Below are positions 36,540-48,254 of a stretch of DNA of 64,000 nt, piece by piece (position 1 is the first letter of the stretch; each line of letters starts with the position of its first letter). The position numbers and the translations under genes were made by a program. The notes under the pieces were generated by a model. It was not told the origin of the DNA, did no database searches, and worked only from the letters and a program-made list of their open reading frames with translations. The DNA is from Ananas comosus (Eukaryota; Streptophyta; Magnoliopsida; Poales; Bromeliaceae), in contig NC_033625.1 in the NCBI RefSeq assembly GCF_001540865.1, positions 14,960,280-15,024,279 on the forward strand. Reading direction: 5' to 3'.

Positions 36540-38148
36540 ATTTTCATAACGACCATCACAAATCCAAGTACAATTACAAATCCTGCACTGATACTTATAT
36601 TTTGAAACTCAAAATAACGGCTAGTCTAAACCCTAAGAAAACTCGCTTCCTGCTTAGATCAACACAGACGAGCAAACTCTGGAGGAAAGATTCTTACCAC
36701 ATCTTCCTTGATATGAAGGAAATGAAGAAAGGAAATACTACCAGGATTACAAAAGAAGAGAAGAAAAAGATAAATCAGAATAAAAGGAGAAATGCCAAGT
36801 CTATAACCAAAAAGGGTTGTATTCTTAAAATTCATCCAAGGGCGCCTCGGGTTTACTAACCCCTTAAAAAAAAAGGAGTGATAAGACTAGCAGAGAGAAC
36901 TCTCTTTGGTTGTAGACTTAGCATATCTCGAACAAAAAATGTGTAGTACTAATAAATATTATTGAACATACCAAATGATTCAATGAGAGACCTCTTTATT
37001 CCCTGTTGGAAATGGCAACCAGTAACCAGCAATAGGCAATAGGCCCCATCATGTTTCCACATTCCTTTTGTGTACATCAAAGCCTGATATCTCGTCTCAA
37101 AAACAATTTTAATGACTTCTGCTATCAACATCCTCTGGATTTCTTTGCTACCAGATCTGATTCATCAACGTCGTATCGGACACATAACCATACTGCCACA
37201 TAGACAGAGATAAAAGTTTGTTAGACTATACAGGCTTAAAATTGCATAGTATTATTGCAGAGATTGATTAGGAAACCTACTTAGGTTAGGTGCCACACAG
37301 ACCAAGACAACTAAGATTTACAAAGTATGCTCAGAATCTCGAACCTATATGAGGCAGAGAAGCAGTTATTCGCTGCAGCTTCAAAATTAACTACTCACAA
37401 AGAGCAGTCCAACTATCTGCATTGTGATATGTTGTTTAGCCTTGAACTCTTTCAAACAGTTGAGAATACGCTCCTGGAGATATTTCCGCAGCTTTTTTAG
37501 AATCATTCTCTAAATTAGGAACTCTATCATGTTTGCCAAGAATGACGAGACGGAAGGATCATGAGGTCACAAAGCAACCGTAGCAAACTTCTCATTATGC
37601 TCCTCTTCTCAGGAAAAGGGATCTAAAAGGTCAGCTTCTTGAAAAGACCCAACTTTTGCTTGCCAAATACCTAGCTCCTGCTTCTCCATTAGAAGCTTTT
37701 CAAAAAGCAAGATCAAAAAAGGAATAGGATCAAGGAATACAAAGTTTATAAAATCTTCGAAAACTACTTGTGCTTCATTTCTAAGAAGGCTCTCTTATCC
37801 AAACTAGTTAAGCAGTTTACAAGTTACAAAGACGAAGCTCATGTTCAGCAAAACCATCACAAGGCTTCCACACAAGCCAACATTGATTCCAGCTCCATTC
37901 CAAGGCCAAGCCTGTTGCTCTATGCCACTTGTTCTATACTGAAAACGTGATCAGGCAATTGTCAAGAGGAGATTACGCCAAGTCTATGTTCTGATAATAA
38001 TTAAATCTGCTATATCGCTTTCCACAGGACCACATAAGGCCAATACCTTTTCAAAAGCTTCAAGTCCTGTGACTAATCAAAAGAGTAAGGGACTAAGGGG
38101 CATACATTTTAGATCCACAAATTTAAACCATTTTGCAGACATCCATAA
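36540..38148. other. Spacer between VPS18 relic and INTS7; unassigned open frames
   Basis: The expected N-terminal exon of VPS18 is not found here. Minus-strand open stretches exist at 36949-37131 and at about 37609-37790 (including DFINFVFLDPIPFLILLFEK and WQAKVGSFQEADLLDP), but they lack starts and recognisable domains, and I cannot assign them. Part of the region next to 38149 must be the INTS7 3' UTR. Confidence 0.35.
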
Positions 38149-41100
38149 TCAAAGCCTTTTAACAGAAAAAGACACCCCAGCATTAAGGGGAAGCAAGCTC
38201 CAGTGCGAGCCATTTGTGTCAATACAACAGCTATGCCAGTTGATCTGATATGAACCTTCAGGAAACGCAGAAACATTCAGCAAGTAAATTGAGAATCCCG
38301 GCCCTCTCTCATTTGGTTCAAAACACACACAAGCTGTCACCAAATCCTCATCTCCATTCACAATGTTTATCTCATTGGCTTTTCCAGCATCTTCTTTAAG
38401 GTACTGCAACAGTATGGCATTTAATTGTACCATTTCGTTAATCTTGCGAGGACGAAACTCCCACGTATTTTCAGCTTCCCCTTTTCCTAAGGGTAAGCGA
38501 GAAGATACCCTTGCAGCAAGAATGCAGTACAGCTTAGCGAGCTGAGCTGAAGTTCTTGCTAACATGTTCTTTAACTGAATGCAGAGATTTAGCGATAACT
38601 GGAAACCAGGTGGTGTTATTATTTTGTCTTTGTTTCCAGAATCTGCACCGAATATGAATAGCTCGGCACCAATGCAATGCCTGCAACAGCATTCGAGTGT
38701 GAACCAATTAATATACAGAATCTAGGCTGCATTTTGATAATTGTCAAAAAAGGACAAACAAAGAGACAAACATATATTATTTTTTGCACAGCCAAGTAAG
38801 AATTATGGAGAGATAGATAATTTTAATTACTCTGAAGAACCTCGGAGTTCCACATATTTGTGAATGGCCAAATGAACCTTTAAAACTCCCAAAGTTATCA
38901 AGATTTTTGTAAGCTGTGGTATCAATAACCCAAGTCACTAAAATCAAATGGAAACTGTTAATGCAGTAAATGTGAACGATAAAGAGAAGCAGCATTTGGC
39001 TCTGAATCTATCAATATGAAATAAATAATGCTAAGCAACAAGGATTTAAGTGCCCTGGCATGGGGTCGTGCTGGAAACTTGTTGGCACGGTGCGTGCCGG
39101 ACCGTGCCGATGCATGCCGATCAAAACAAATACAAGTGTGCCGACACATAATGGCATGAACTATTTATTTTCTTTAGCAACAAAATACTCCAACTGTTTA
39201 TTATGTATTTTTTTCAAATATTTTGAATTGTATTGAAAAAATTACTTACTAATTTAAAGAATAGAGGGTTTTGAGCTGTGCCATCGGCACGAGGACTGTA
39301 TTGTGCCGATATCTTGCTGGCACAATACGACACGGTGGATACAACCTGTGCCGATGGACATTTAAATCCTTGCTTAGCAACCAACAAGATCTTCAAAACT
39401 ATTGGATTTATGAAGCTACCTATAATGCAATTTAGAACTTTGGAGTAAGAGATTTTAAAAATAATACCTTGTCCTAAAGTAGTATCTAGGAAGCTGGAAA
39501 GGTAGTTCCATCAACTTCTGCAGAATGTCATACATAAGTTGCAGCCCTCTATTAACAAGAGACTGCAGTTCCCCTTTGTCTATTACACCTTTTGCATCTC
39601 TTCTAATACAAAGCAATCCTTGTAGAGCAAACTGAAAAATCAATAAATAATCCCTATCCAAGTAATTGGCACAATTGAGTTGTGTTCTGGACCGGAAGAG
39701 ATCAATCTTATCTGTAAGGAAAGACATAAACTGCTCAAATTGAGCGGTAATCTTGCTGCCTGCGCCCCCCAGTCTCATAAACAAATCTTGAACAACAGGA
39801 GTATAAGAAACCTGATCTCTAAAGCTGCAGGGCATGATATTTTTGTCAGCATGTGAAATTGAAAAATCCATGGCAAAAGCAGTGCAAAATGCCAGCATCG
39901 AGCAATTGAAAGCTAGCCTACAGATGCTTCTAAAACTTTGGTGGTCAATATCCAGAAACGATGTAGCAAGAAGATCATAGTTCTTCGCTAACTGATTTAG
40001 TCTTAAGGACTTGTTAGTCAAACCAAGTAGCAGAGTCTTCATATTCTCCGTTGTTGCTGCAAAATGAATATTTTCATTTCCAACCTCCTTATTGAGGACT
40101 TCCATGGCAAAAGAGTGTGAACTCAAGAATCCAAATATTCCCACCACGATCTCAAGAAACTCAGCTCTAAGACAAATGAACCATCTTTGGAAATAAAAAA
40201 GACCATCTGAAGGTCCAGTTAAAGCCAAAGTTTCCTCTGATGACCATATTCTATTGCATATCTTACCAAGCTTTCCTTCACAATAACAGATATCAACTCT
40301 CGTGCCACTAAGATACTCCATATCTATTTCAGTAACATTAATCTCTTTTTCACATATTCCCTCCGCCTGCAACTCACTAATCAGCTCTATGCCTATTTTG
40401 GGAAATAGAAGTAATTTGATTTCACTTTCACCACCAGCCAGAAGCATCAAAGATGTCAACCAGCAGCTGAAGGAGCTTGACTTTACAGCATGTATCAATT
40501 TCCTGAAGACAAAAGTTGCTGCAAACCACAGACCTTTAGAAAAAGAATACTTTCCAACCCGATAAGCTGTCCAGTAATTCCTTTCTCTTATCATCTTTTT
40601 AGCAAAACCGAGAGCCCTTCGCTCTTGGACAGCCCAAGCAGAAGGAATGAAGTATCTTGGTTTCGTAACTCCCTCATGTGCCTCAAGGTTGCAGGGAGCA
40701 AGTCTTAGATCCTTTTCCTTCTCACTAATAACTTTGCATCTGTTAGACGCAAGATGAGAATACATGCACAAGCAAAAGATTTCATATGTATCATAATAAC
40801 GAGGTGCACTCTCTTTTATGCACTCAACTAAATGCTTCACGACAAGATAAATATAGCAATAATGTTGTCCAAAATCATTAAGTTTATTGAGACTAGCATT
40901 TGAAAATTTGCATAAAGTTAACATTAGCTCTGAAACAACAAGAATTCGTGACTCACCATGATATTCTCCAGCGGCAAATACAAGATTCGGTTTCTTAGCA
41001 TCCAGTTCCTTACAGAGAGAATCACATGGAAAGTTTGAATTATCAGGATTTGGTTTCTTGACAACTGAATCTTTCTTAGATATGCTACTATAGGTACCAA

Positions 41101-44100
41101 TACACTCGGTGTTGACATTGTCATCCACATTACCCAGAGTTTGAATGATGCATCTTATTTTATCCAGAGCTACAAGTAAAGAAGAGGGATAATCTTCAGC
41201 AAGGCGCAAAATAAGACTGAGTGAGGTATTATATTCTTGCTTCAGATCACCATCGAATACTGTAAACAGCATGTTCTGATTGGTTTTACTCATAACTTGC
41301 TTGGCTAGGGATATGAGGTAATCCATAATTAGGGTAGTAGCTCTATTGGCAGAAGGTGGTAGCTCATTTTCGCCATAAGTCAATAATATAGCTTCTGGAT
41401 CATCTTGGAACTGAGAGCAAACCGAAGGCAACTTTTCTTCAGGAGAGGCATGGGAATGCTCTTCCATTGCCCTCCTCAGGCAGCACAAGATATCAACAAG
41501 AAGGTGAAAAGCAAGACTTCTCTTTACACCAGAAGCAGAAAGTGCTGCACCCTCCACGTTCAGAACAAGCTTCGATAAATCAGGCACACTTATAGAAGAC
41601 AGACTTGATGGTATGACACCAAATATCTGAAAGAAAACAATTCATTTAGTGCTCAAAAAATATTCATGAAACATGGGATCGTAGGAGAGATAACAATAAA
41701 TTACACAGAAGCATCAGAAACGATATGCAGACAACATAAAGCTCATTACCTGCCGCAAAATCCGTAAAGCCTCACACTGGAAGTTCAGCGTAAGATCACT
41801 ATCCTCTATTACATTGTGTAATATGCCTAATACATCTGTGTTGATTGGAAAATGACATGCATATCTGCTAAATAGAATGCCTAAACATTTTAAGGCTCTA
41901 GCCTTCAGAAGAGCTGTAGATTCATGCTTTAGAAATGATAAGAGTAAGTCGACCTACAAGAAAAAAGATTAGCCAAATAAAATATGAAAATCAAAAGAAC
42001 CTGAATGTGCTTCACTTTTTTATTACAAAAAGACATACTATAGCGGATAACGTAAAAGAAACCTGTTCAGCAATTAATATGGTTGACTTGGAAGCCAATT
42101 TTGATAGTGTCAATAGCATTTCGGCTTTAAAGTCATCTTCCATTGAACTGAGAACGAGTCTTTTTCCAGCCTGCAACACAAACAATGGCGCAATTAGCAA
42201 ACTCAACAAATGAGTATCCAAATTACAACAGAATAACTATACAAAAGATGAGTTATTAAGAAACATTAACATTAATTTTGCAAAGCGATTGATCTGTATA
42301 GAGAATGAGAGAAACTTACGAATGTATATCAGCAATAAAATAGGTATAATTTAGTCCAGAAAGTTGAAACAGAGGTGAGAAAAAGGAAGCAAAAATGAAC
42401 CCACTTGAAGCCTGAACTTGAAAACCAATGTATGCAAATCATTTAATACAGTGTATAATTTTCTTCCGATAGACCATAACTGATTGCTTCTAATAAACCC
42501 AACATGTAACATAACTAGGAGAAAAATAAAAGGGAAAATGCATATTTTAGGAGTATGGATGCCATAAGAGAAAAGGATGTGTTTTCCTCTTTTCATTCAG
42601 GCAGATTTAAAACCCAGTACTCGAGAAATTTAATTCAGAATTTCTACATCTACGGCGCCCATACATTTTGGAGCATTCAAGCATCAAAAAAGTATACAGT
42701 CAATATTCCCAAACCGATATACCAATTATATGATGTATGAAAATGCAGCCATAACAAAACTAGCTACCAGTACTAACACATCACCATTCGGAAGTACAAG
42801 CAATCAAGTTTCAAGTTAAAGTACAGAGTAGAGACAAGCACCTTGTAAGTGCTAGAAATAATAGATAGCGTGCATTGCATCATAGATAAACTACGGATAG
42901 CTGCCCGCTTCACAATAGCCGATATGCCCGACGAGCAAATAAGATTTATCGAAACTTCCAGGATGATGCATGAGAAATCCTCCGCCAATAAACAAAAGCA
43001 ACCAGCAGCAAATAAAGCGGCCATAACCTGCAAACCAGAAAAGGAATGATAAAAAGCAATACTACCATCAGTTTATCAATCAACCCTAGAATCAAAAAAA
43101 CAAAAACCCAGTATTTTAGCATGTCAAATCAATCTATTGAAAGATAGTTTAAAGGGAATACTGTATAACCAGAAAGCGGCAACACAAAAATGAGGAAAAT
43201 AGATATAACCTCCGATACATGGGACGACTGCAAGCTCAACAATATCACATAGCGAATTTGCGCGCTGTCTTTAGCTAGATCCGCCCAGCAACCAAACAAG
43301 CGCAAAGCCAATGATTTAGCTTGCTGATCACCTGTGTCAAAAACCACTTTTACTCTCCTAAGCAGTTCTACGTAATTAGGCACTCTGTGCTTTGCCAGAA
43401 TACCATTATACATTTTGCCCTTCTTGCTCAGGTGCCTCAACTCCCCCAGGAAAACCTTCAGGATACATCTTCTCATGTGATTGTCCCCGCGCCTAAATGC
43501 GTCTGCAAGTCTGAGAAGGATCGTGTTGGAGAACAATCTGTCCTCCCCTGGTACCAAACCGTACATATCTGACACTGCTTTTGTGATGTTCGATTCTATG
43601 CTCAGCTCTCGAATTCTATGGCTGATCTGTTCTATAGCTGCAATGCGTTGGCCTGTAATTATACGAGCATGTAAACATGCAAGAGTTAACAATACAGAAA
43701 AATTATACTGAACAGCATAGGTGCACAGGAACAACAAACATAGTTAACAAACATGAGCCTTTAACAGAGGCAGCCCGCATAATACTGAATATGAAATAAA
43801 CAAAGCACTGTTTAACCCAAAATTACGCAAGCACTTAAAACATTCTGAGCTCAAGTGATGGAAGAAATCAGCCAAATTTTCAAGGCCAGACATGCTGACA
43901 GCAATGGTGTTCCGAGCCATAATAAGTGCCGAAATTCCAATCTGAGGTAAACAGGAATAATGCTTTACACATAAAAGCAAAGAATCGAACCCTTTAATTA
44001 AGTAAAGTTGTTCGGGGGTAAATCAAACAAAAGTAGTGGTACAGTAATGTTGAGAAATGAGAGATGAGAGGACGAGTGCGTGACCAGGCTTGTTGGAGCG

Positions 44101-44160
44101 GAGGCCCTTCTCGAGGTCGATGCTCCACTCCATGGCGCACGCCGCTGTTATCTTATCCAT
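38149..44160 (-). CDS. INTS7: Integrator complex subunit 7, seven exons
   Basis: Exons are 44160-44085, 43652-43210, 43027-42842, 42170-42063, 41953-41750, 41626-39468 and 38680-38149. All splice sites are GT-AG with continuous phase; the total is 3708 nt, 1235 aa. The N-terminus MDKITAACAMEWSIDLEKGL closely resembles the plant INTS7 (EMB1895-type) start. It is followed by EDRLFSNTILLRLADAFR and LALRLFGCWADLA, an alpha-helical ARM-like N-terminal half. The long exon 6 carries IPSAWAVQERRALGFAKKMI and ERNYWTAYRVGKYSFSKGLW. The C-terminal exon ends SVKRL. Integrator is a nuclear complex that cleaves nascent U snRNA and other short transcripts and attenuates RNA polymerase II; INTS7 is a scaffold subunit. 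Length is slightly above the 1.1-1.2 k residues I remember for plants. Intron 6 (38681-39467) contains a hAT-type MITE. Upstream (44600-44660) are GGCCCA motifs typical of housekeeping promoters. Confidence 0.92.
39039..39372. mobile_element. hAT-type MITE in INTS7 intron 6
   Basis: The left end CAAGGATTTAAGTG and the inverted right end CAAGGATTTAAATG are terminal inverted repeats. They are flanked by an 8-bp target duplication with one mismatch (CTAAGCAA at 39031-39038, CTTAGCAA at 39373-39380), the hAT size. The 334-bp body is full of GTGCCGA/TCGGCAC subterminal motifs in both orientations and codes for nothing. It does not touch the splice sites of intron 6. Confidence 0.85.
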
Positions 44161-44660
44161 CAGCTCGAGGAAGAAGCGAGTGAGGCTTCTATATGTAACG
44201 ACCTGGAGTAGAGTAGAAGTAGTAGATAACAGAGGAGGTAAGTAAAAGTGTTAACTTTGCATAGTAAACTGAAATAAGGGCCGCAGCAGGTTGAGGAAGG
44301 TGCGAGCTTGGGGGAACGCCGGCGGCGTGAGAGCGCTCGGCTGGAACTCCGGCGGAGCGGCGGAGCTAGGGCATCCTGGGTGCTCGGAAGGAGAAGAGGG
44401 AGGATCGAGGTAGATGGGCGCAGGACTATGCAGAATCTGGAGAGCGGAGGAATAGAGCGGAGGAAGAGGGAATTCGATAGCGGGTAGCGGGCGGTCGGAT
44501 TACCGGATCGGGCGTAAAACGCGGACCCAAGCCCCGCCGGGTTGCGGATAGTGCGGAGAAGGGAGGAACCGACTCCCGCTTGCCTGATAACCAGTGTTTT
44601 GGACCGGGAAGGCCCAGCGAGAGGCCTAACTACTGCCGGATACTAGCCCGCCAGGCCCAC
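44161..44660 (-). promoter_or_regulatory. INTS7 upstream region
   Basis: The 500 bp upstream of the INTS7 start codon are GC-richer than the surroundings and contain AGGCCCA (about 44611) and AGGCCCACTC (about 44654), site II-like elements common in plant housekeeping promoters. No TATA box is obvious. The exact transcription start cannot be placed. Confidence 0.4.
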
Positions 44661-44969
44661 TCTTTAAATACTATTTTGCAGTGAACCCCTCATAGGATAG
44701 TTTATTTTTCTTTCTGTACAATTACCAAGTAGTATAAAATTATAAATACCAATATAATGTAAACAGGGAAATCAACGAAATGAATTCCTTCTCCCCAATT
44801 ATTCTTCTTCTTCTCTAACCCTTCTCCCAATTCTCTTCTCTAATCTACTTCTAATCCGCATCCCTCATCTCTCTCCCTCATCTCTGTGTATCTCTCTCTC
44901 TATCTCTACTTCTCCATCCTTCTCTACCCCTATTTCTCTCTACTTTCTCTTCTTTTCTCTTCTTTTTCT

Positions 44970-45095
44970 TACCGCCATCCGACCTCAGAGCAATTTCATC
45001 GTCGGTGGTTGCGGATCGTCACGGAAGCACCCATCATCGTCACCGCCATCCGACCTCAGAGCAATTTTATCATCGGTGGTTGCGGATCGTCCGGC
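44970..45095. repeat. 71-bp tandem duplication
   Basis: A 71-bp unit starting ACCGCCATCCGACCTCAGAG is repeated at 45041 and diverges after about 50 bp. It keeps GGTGGTTGCGGATCGTC in both copies. The small plus-strand open frames across it are repeat-driven and show no protein family. Confidence 0.85.
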
Positions 45096-45134
45096 GCATT
45101 ACACTATACTATCTATTTCTAGTGGGGGAGGGCG

Positions 45135-45137
<3 letters not shown>

Positions 45138-45169
<32 letters not shown>
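45138..45169. repeat. GA microsatellite
   Basis: Sixteen GA dinucleotides in a row. They generate RERERE and SLSLSL artefact frames on the two strands. Confidence 0.92.
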
Positions 45170-45171
<2 letters not shown>

Positions 45172-45943
45172 GACGAAGGCGGTGGTGCTACGGGAGAAGG
45201 GCACCGGCGCCTTTTGGGCGGCGTCCGGGTTGCTTTGCGTCGGGTTGGACTTGGGCTGTTTGAGTGCATTGTGCTTAGGATATATTCACTTCGTGGGCTA
45301 CATATGGGGTGTATTAGACCTGCCTGGGTCACTTTTGTGGTTCATTTGAGGCCCGGCCCGGAATAATGACTGGGCACGTGGAGGAGCACCTCAAAATTGG
45401 AGGCCTAAAAAAATCTGGCTTCATGCCAAGGTTTTTTAATTCTTTAGTTGGACTATACTGGCCCAATCAATTCCAAAAGCATGCGCTATTGGATAGCTTT
45501 CCATATCCTCAAACCTTTGTGTGATAGTACAAACTTTTAATTGAGATGATAAATAAATAATTTTTTGCACACTAATAAGCTATTCGGCTCAAAAAGTGAG
45601 TCTTAGAAAGTTGTATCCAAATTTAAACTATTTATTAATAATGAGGAAGAGCAAAATCAAATTCAGATGACTAGGATGGCTTTTTGGGGCTTAGAGATGA
45701 CTAAGGGGTCCGATGCATCATTTTTTTGAAGGATTGTTTAAATTCAAGCGGAAATTTTCATTTTGATGCTGAACCCAAGAGTTTCTATTTTGTGACTAAT
45801 TTTGAAAAATGAAAGCCCCGTTATTTTAGTGGAGATATATATAGTGTTCAGGTAAATTGATCTTGGACCTGGTCGGGCCTTTTAAGAGACATGGGCCCGC
45901 AAAGCCCATTTTCCTCTTTTGACCCCGTGCGGTATATAAGCAG

Positions 45944-46191
45944 CGTTTGGTTAGGGAATAAGGATAGAAATAGGTCCTTATCCCCTCCTTTATACCCAAA
46001 CGCTAATTTTTTATCCGAGAATAGTGATTCTCGGTTATCCCCACCAATACATTCATTTTCTATATAAAACTATCTAAAATTGTTCTTATCCCCGAGAACA
46101 ATCTAATTTTCGTCCAAACACTATTTTTCTTATCCCCATACTTGTACTTATTCCTGTAATAGCTAGTTCTTGCTTATACCCGAACCAAACG
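45944..46191. mobile_element. MITE with 19-bp terminal inverted repeats
   Basis: CGTTTGGTTAGGGAATAAG at the left and its counterpart CGTTTGGTTCGGGTATAAG (inverted, at about 46173-46191) differ at two positions. A further internal inverted pair ATCCGAGAATAGTGATTCTC-like and CCCGAGAACAATC is present. The element is about 248 bp and non-coding. The target duplication is not resolved, so the superfamily is left open. Confidence 0.7.
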
Positions 46192-46529
46192 GTACCAAAT
46201 TTAGAGACGAAACGCCACCAGTGCAGAGAAAATGGTCTCATAGGAATGCAGTCCGGGATTGAATATCTTCCGTACACATATACTCATGGTACAATTTAAG
46301 ATCGATCTGATACTTCCTCGAAATGGCTGAGATCTGTATGATATCTGAGTGATCGATTTTGTATAATTTTTGGACCCACACAAGTTCGGACGAAAAGTTG
46401 GATCGCAAATTGAAAAGTTTCTATTTTAGCAAAAAAACAAAACACTCCAAAAATAGGATTATCAGAGCCCATCTTATTCTATGCTTGGGCCATTCTACGG
46501 TCCATTTGTCCCTGGACTTACTGAGCAGA

Positions 46530-46672
46530 CTCAATTAGCTCTTTTAGACATTTTGCACAGATTTGTCCCATATGCGTGGCTCAATTAGCTCTTTTAGACA
46601 TTTTGCACAGATTTGTCCCATATGCGTGGCTCAATTAGCTCTTTTAGACATTTTGCACAGACTCAATTAGCT
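46530..46672. repeat. 50-bp tandem repeat, three copies
   Basis: CTCAATTAGCTCTTTTAGAC starts at 46530, 46580 and 46630 with no visible change over the shared 40-50 bp. A fourth partial copy begins at 46662. The perfect copies imply recent slippage or unequal exchange. Confidence 0.92.
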
Positions 46673-46722
46673 CATGGAGTCATGGGGGCATTTGGGGCGG
46701 GGAATGGGATGGTATAGGGCTT

Positions 46723-46723
46723 T

Positions 46724-46755
<32 letters not shown>

Positions 46756-46800
46756 NNNNNNNNNNNNNNNNTTTTTTTTTTTTTTTTTTTTTTTTTTCAA
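46723..46800. other. Assembly gap inside a poly-T run
   Basis: Sixteen N (46756-46771) sit inside a T homopolymer of at least 60 bases. The true length is unknown, and any frame across this point is meaningless. A CT-rich stretch follows at 46806-46860. Confidence 0.98.
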
Positions 46801-47474
46801 CCTGATTTCTCTCTTTCTCTCTCTCTCTCAAATTTTTTTTTATCAATCTCTCTCTCACCTTTTATTGTACAATTTATTTTTAAATAGTAAATATTATAAA
46901 ATAAAATTATAATTAAATACATTTGATCTAAACCATATAACAAAAAGCTATATATAAAAAGTTACAAAACTTAAACTTTTATAATAATATTTTAAAAATA
47001 TAGTGTAGAAAATTTAGTTTTTTACCTGATTTATAGAATATTTCTCCTCCGTCGTTCTATCTTTTCCTTCTCAATTGCCGGCTCTTCTATTGGTGCATCG
47101 CATATACTAAACTTTTTTTTAAAAATAAATATTACAAAATTAAAATATAATTCGTTAGATGCACTCTATGTTATATAAAAAGTCTATTTATAAAAATTAT
47201 AATGTTTAAATTCTTATAATATAGTTTTAAAAATTCTGCGTGTGTGATATATTTGTCCATCCAATGTGCGAAACAATTTCGAACCCATCAATCCCATGAC
47301 ATATCCGATTGCTCTTACCTGTCGCCATCATATCCCATCAAGGGGAACAAGAAACCTGATGATCATAGAATTTGCCCACTTCCTCTTTCCCTCTTTCTCT
47401 CTCGCTATGCCGCATGCGGTTTTAAATTTTTCTTTCTTTTCTCTCTCTCTCACATACCTACTAATTACTATGTT
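46801..47474. other. Intergenic AT-rich spacer
   Basis: Two similar AT-rich stretches (about 46865-47010 and 47110-47240) share TTTAAATAG/AAAATAAATATTA and ATATAAAAAG blocks and look like diverged copies of one repeat. There is no gene. Confidence 0.4.
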
Positions 47475-47653
47475 AATAAAAACTCACTAACCGACCGTTC
47501 CCAGAGCAAGTGGCAAAAGGCTTGGTGGTTGGTACCCGAGATCCAAGTTCGAATTCTAATTGATTTACATTTCTAGCGAAGTTTATTTCAAAATGAAATA
47601 AACGAAACGGATAGCGTGCTATCTTTCTGTCAAAAAAATAAAAACTCACTAAC
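47475..47653 (+). mobile_element. SINE with perfect 17-bp target duplication
   Basis: AATAAAAACTCACTAAC occurs at 47475-47491 and again at 47637-47653, exactly flanking a 145-bp element (47492-47636). The body has AGCAAGTGGCAAAAGG (tRNA A-box region), TTGGTACCCGAGATCC, a B-box-like AGTTCGAATTC (47546-47556), a TTTATTTCAAAATGAAATAA stem-like part and an A-rich tail. Head, promoter boxes, tail and long target duplication together define a tRNA-derived SINE mobilised by a LINE. The three other copies listed in this window belong to the same family. Confidence 0.9.
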
Positions 47654-48254
47654 TCTTCATTCTCGGGAGGTTTTCTTCCTCTTTCTTTCTTTCTTTCTCT
47701 ATAATTTTCTGAAACATGACAGTGTCAAGTGGATAGTAAAATAAGACAGCAAATATATCTTTTACTCAATTAATATACTCATTCTTTTTCTTTTGCTATT
47801 GTTGTTGATTTTATTGTCTTTTTTTTTCTAATAACTTTATTACTACTATTCTTCCCGTTGGTTTTTCTTTTTTAGCTTCTTCTTCTTTTTTTTCTTATAG
47901 TCTTACTATTGCTATAAGTATAGTTTATTATTCTTAGGATTTTGGCTTCATTCTTCTTTTATTTTTTTTATGCATTTATTATTATTATGCTTTTATTGCA
48001 CCAGCCACTTCTTCCTCAACTTCTTTTATTTTTACTTTTTAAAAAATTCTTTGTTTTTTTTCAAAATTTTTGTTATGTTCTTACTGTTTCTTTTTTTTCA
48101 GTTTTTTTTTATTTATTTGCATCTACGGAATCAACCCGCCACAATGTATGGATACCTTCACTAATAAAGGGTAAAAATTGTGGTGGGTGTTTTCCATATT
48201 TTTTAGTTTTAATTAAAACAAATAAAAAAGAAAAATCCCCTGACTCCGTGAGAT

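Noticed and set aside
45005..45366. Overlapping plus-strand frames after the 71-bp repeat
   Set aside because: They are driven by the tandem repeat and the GA microsatellite (RERERE); there is no recognisable protein.
46530..46672. Possible CRISPR-like array
   Set aside because: The repeats are directly adjacent with a 50-bp period and no variable spacers, in a plant nuclear context; this is an ordinary tandem repeat.
46667..46858. Lys-rich minus-strand frame
   Set aside because: It crosses 16 N inside a poly-T run and is an artefact.
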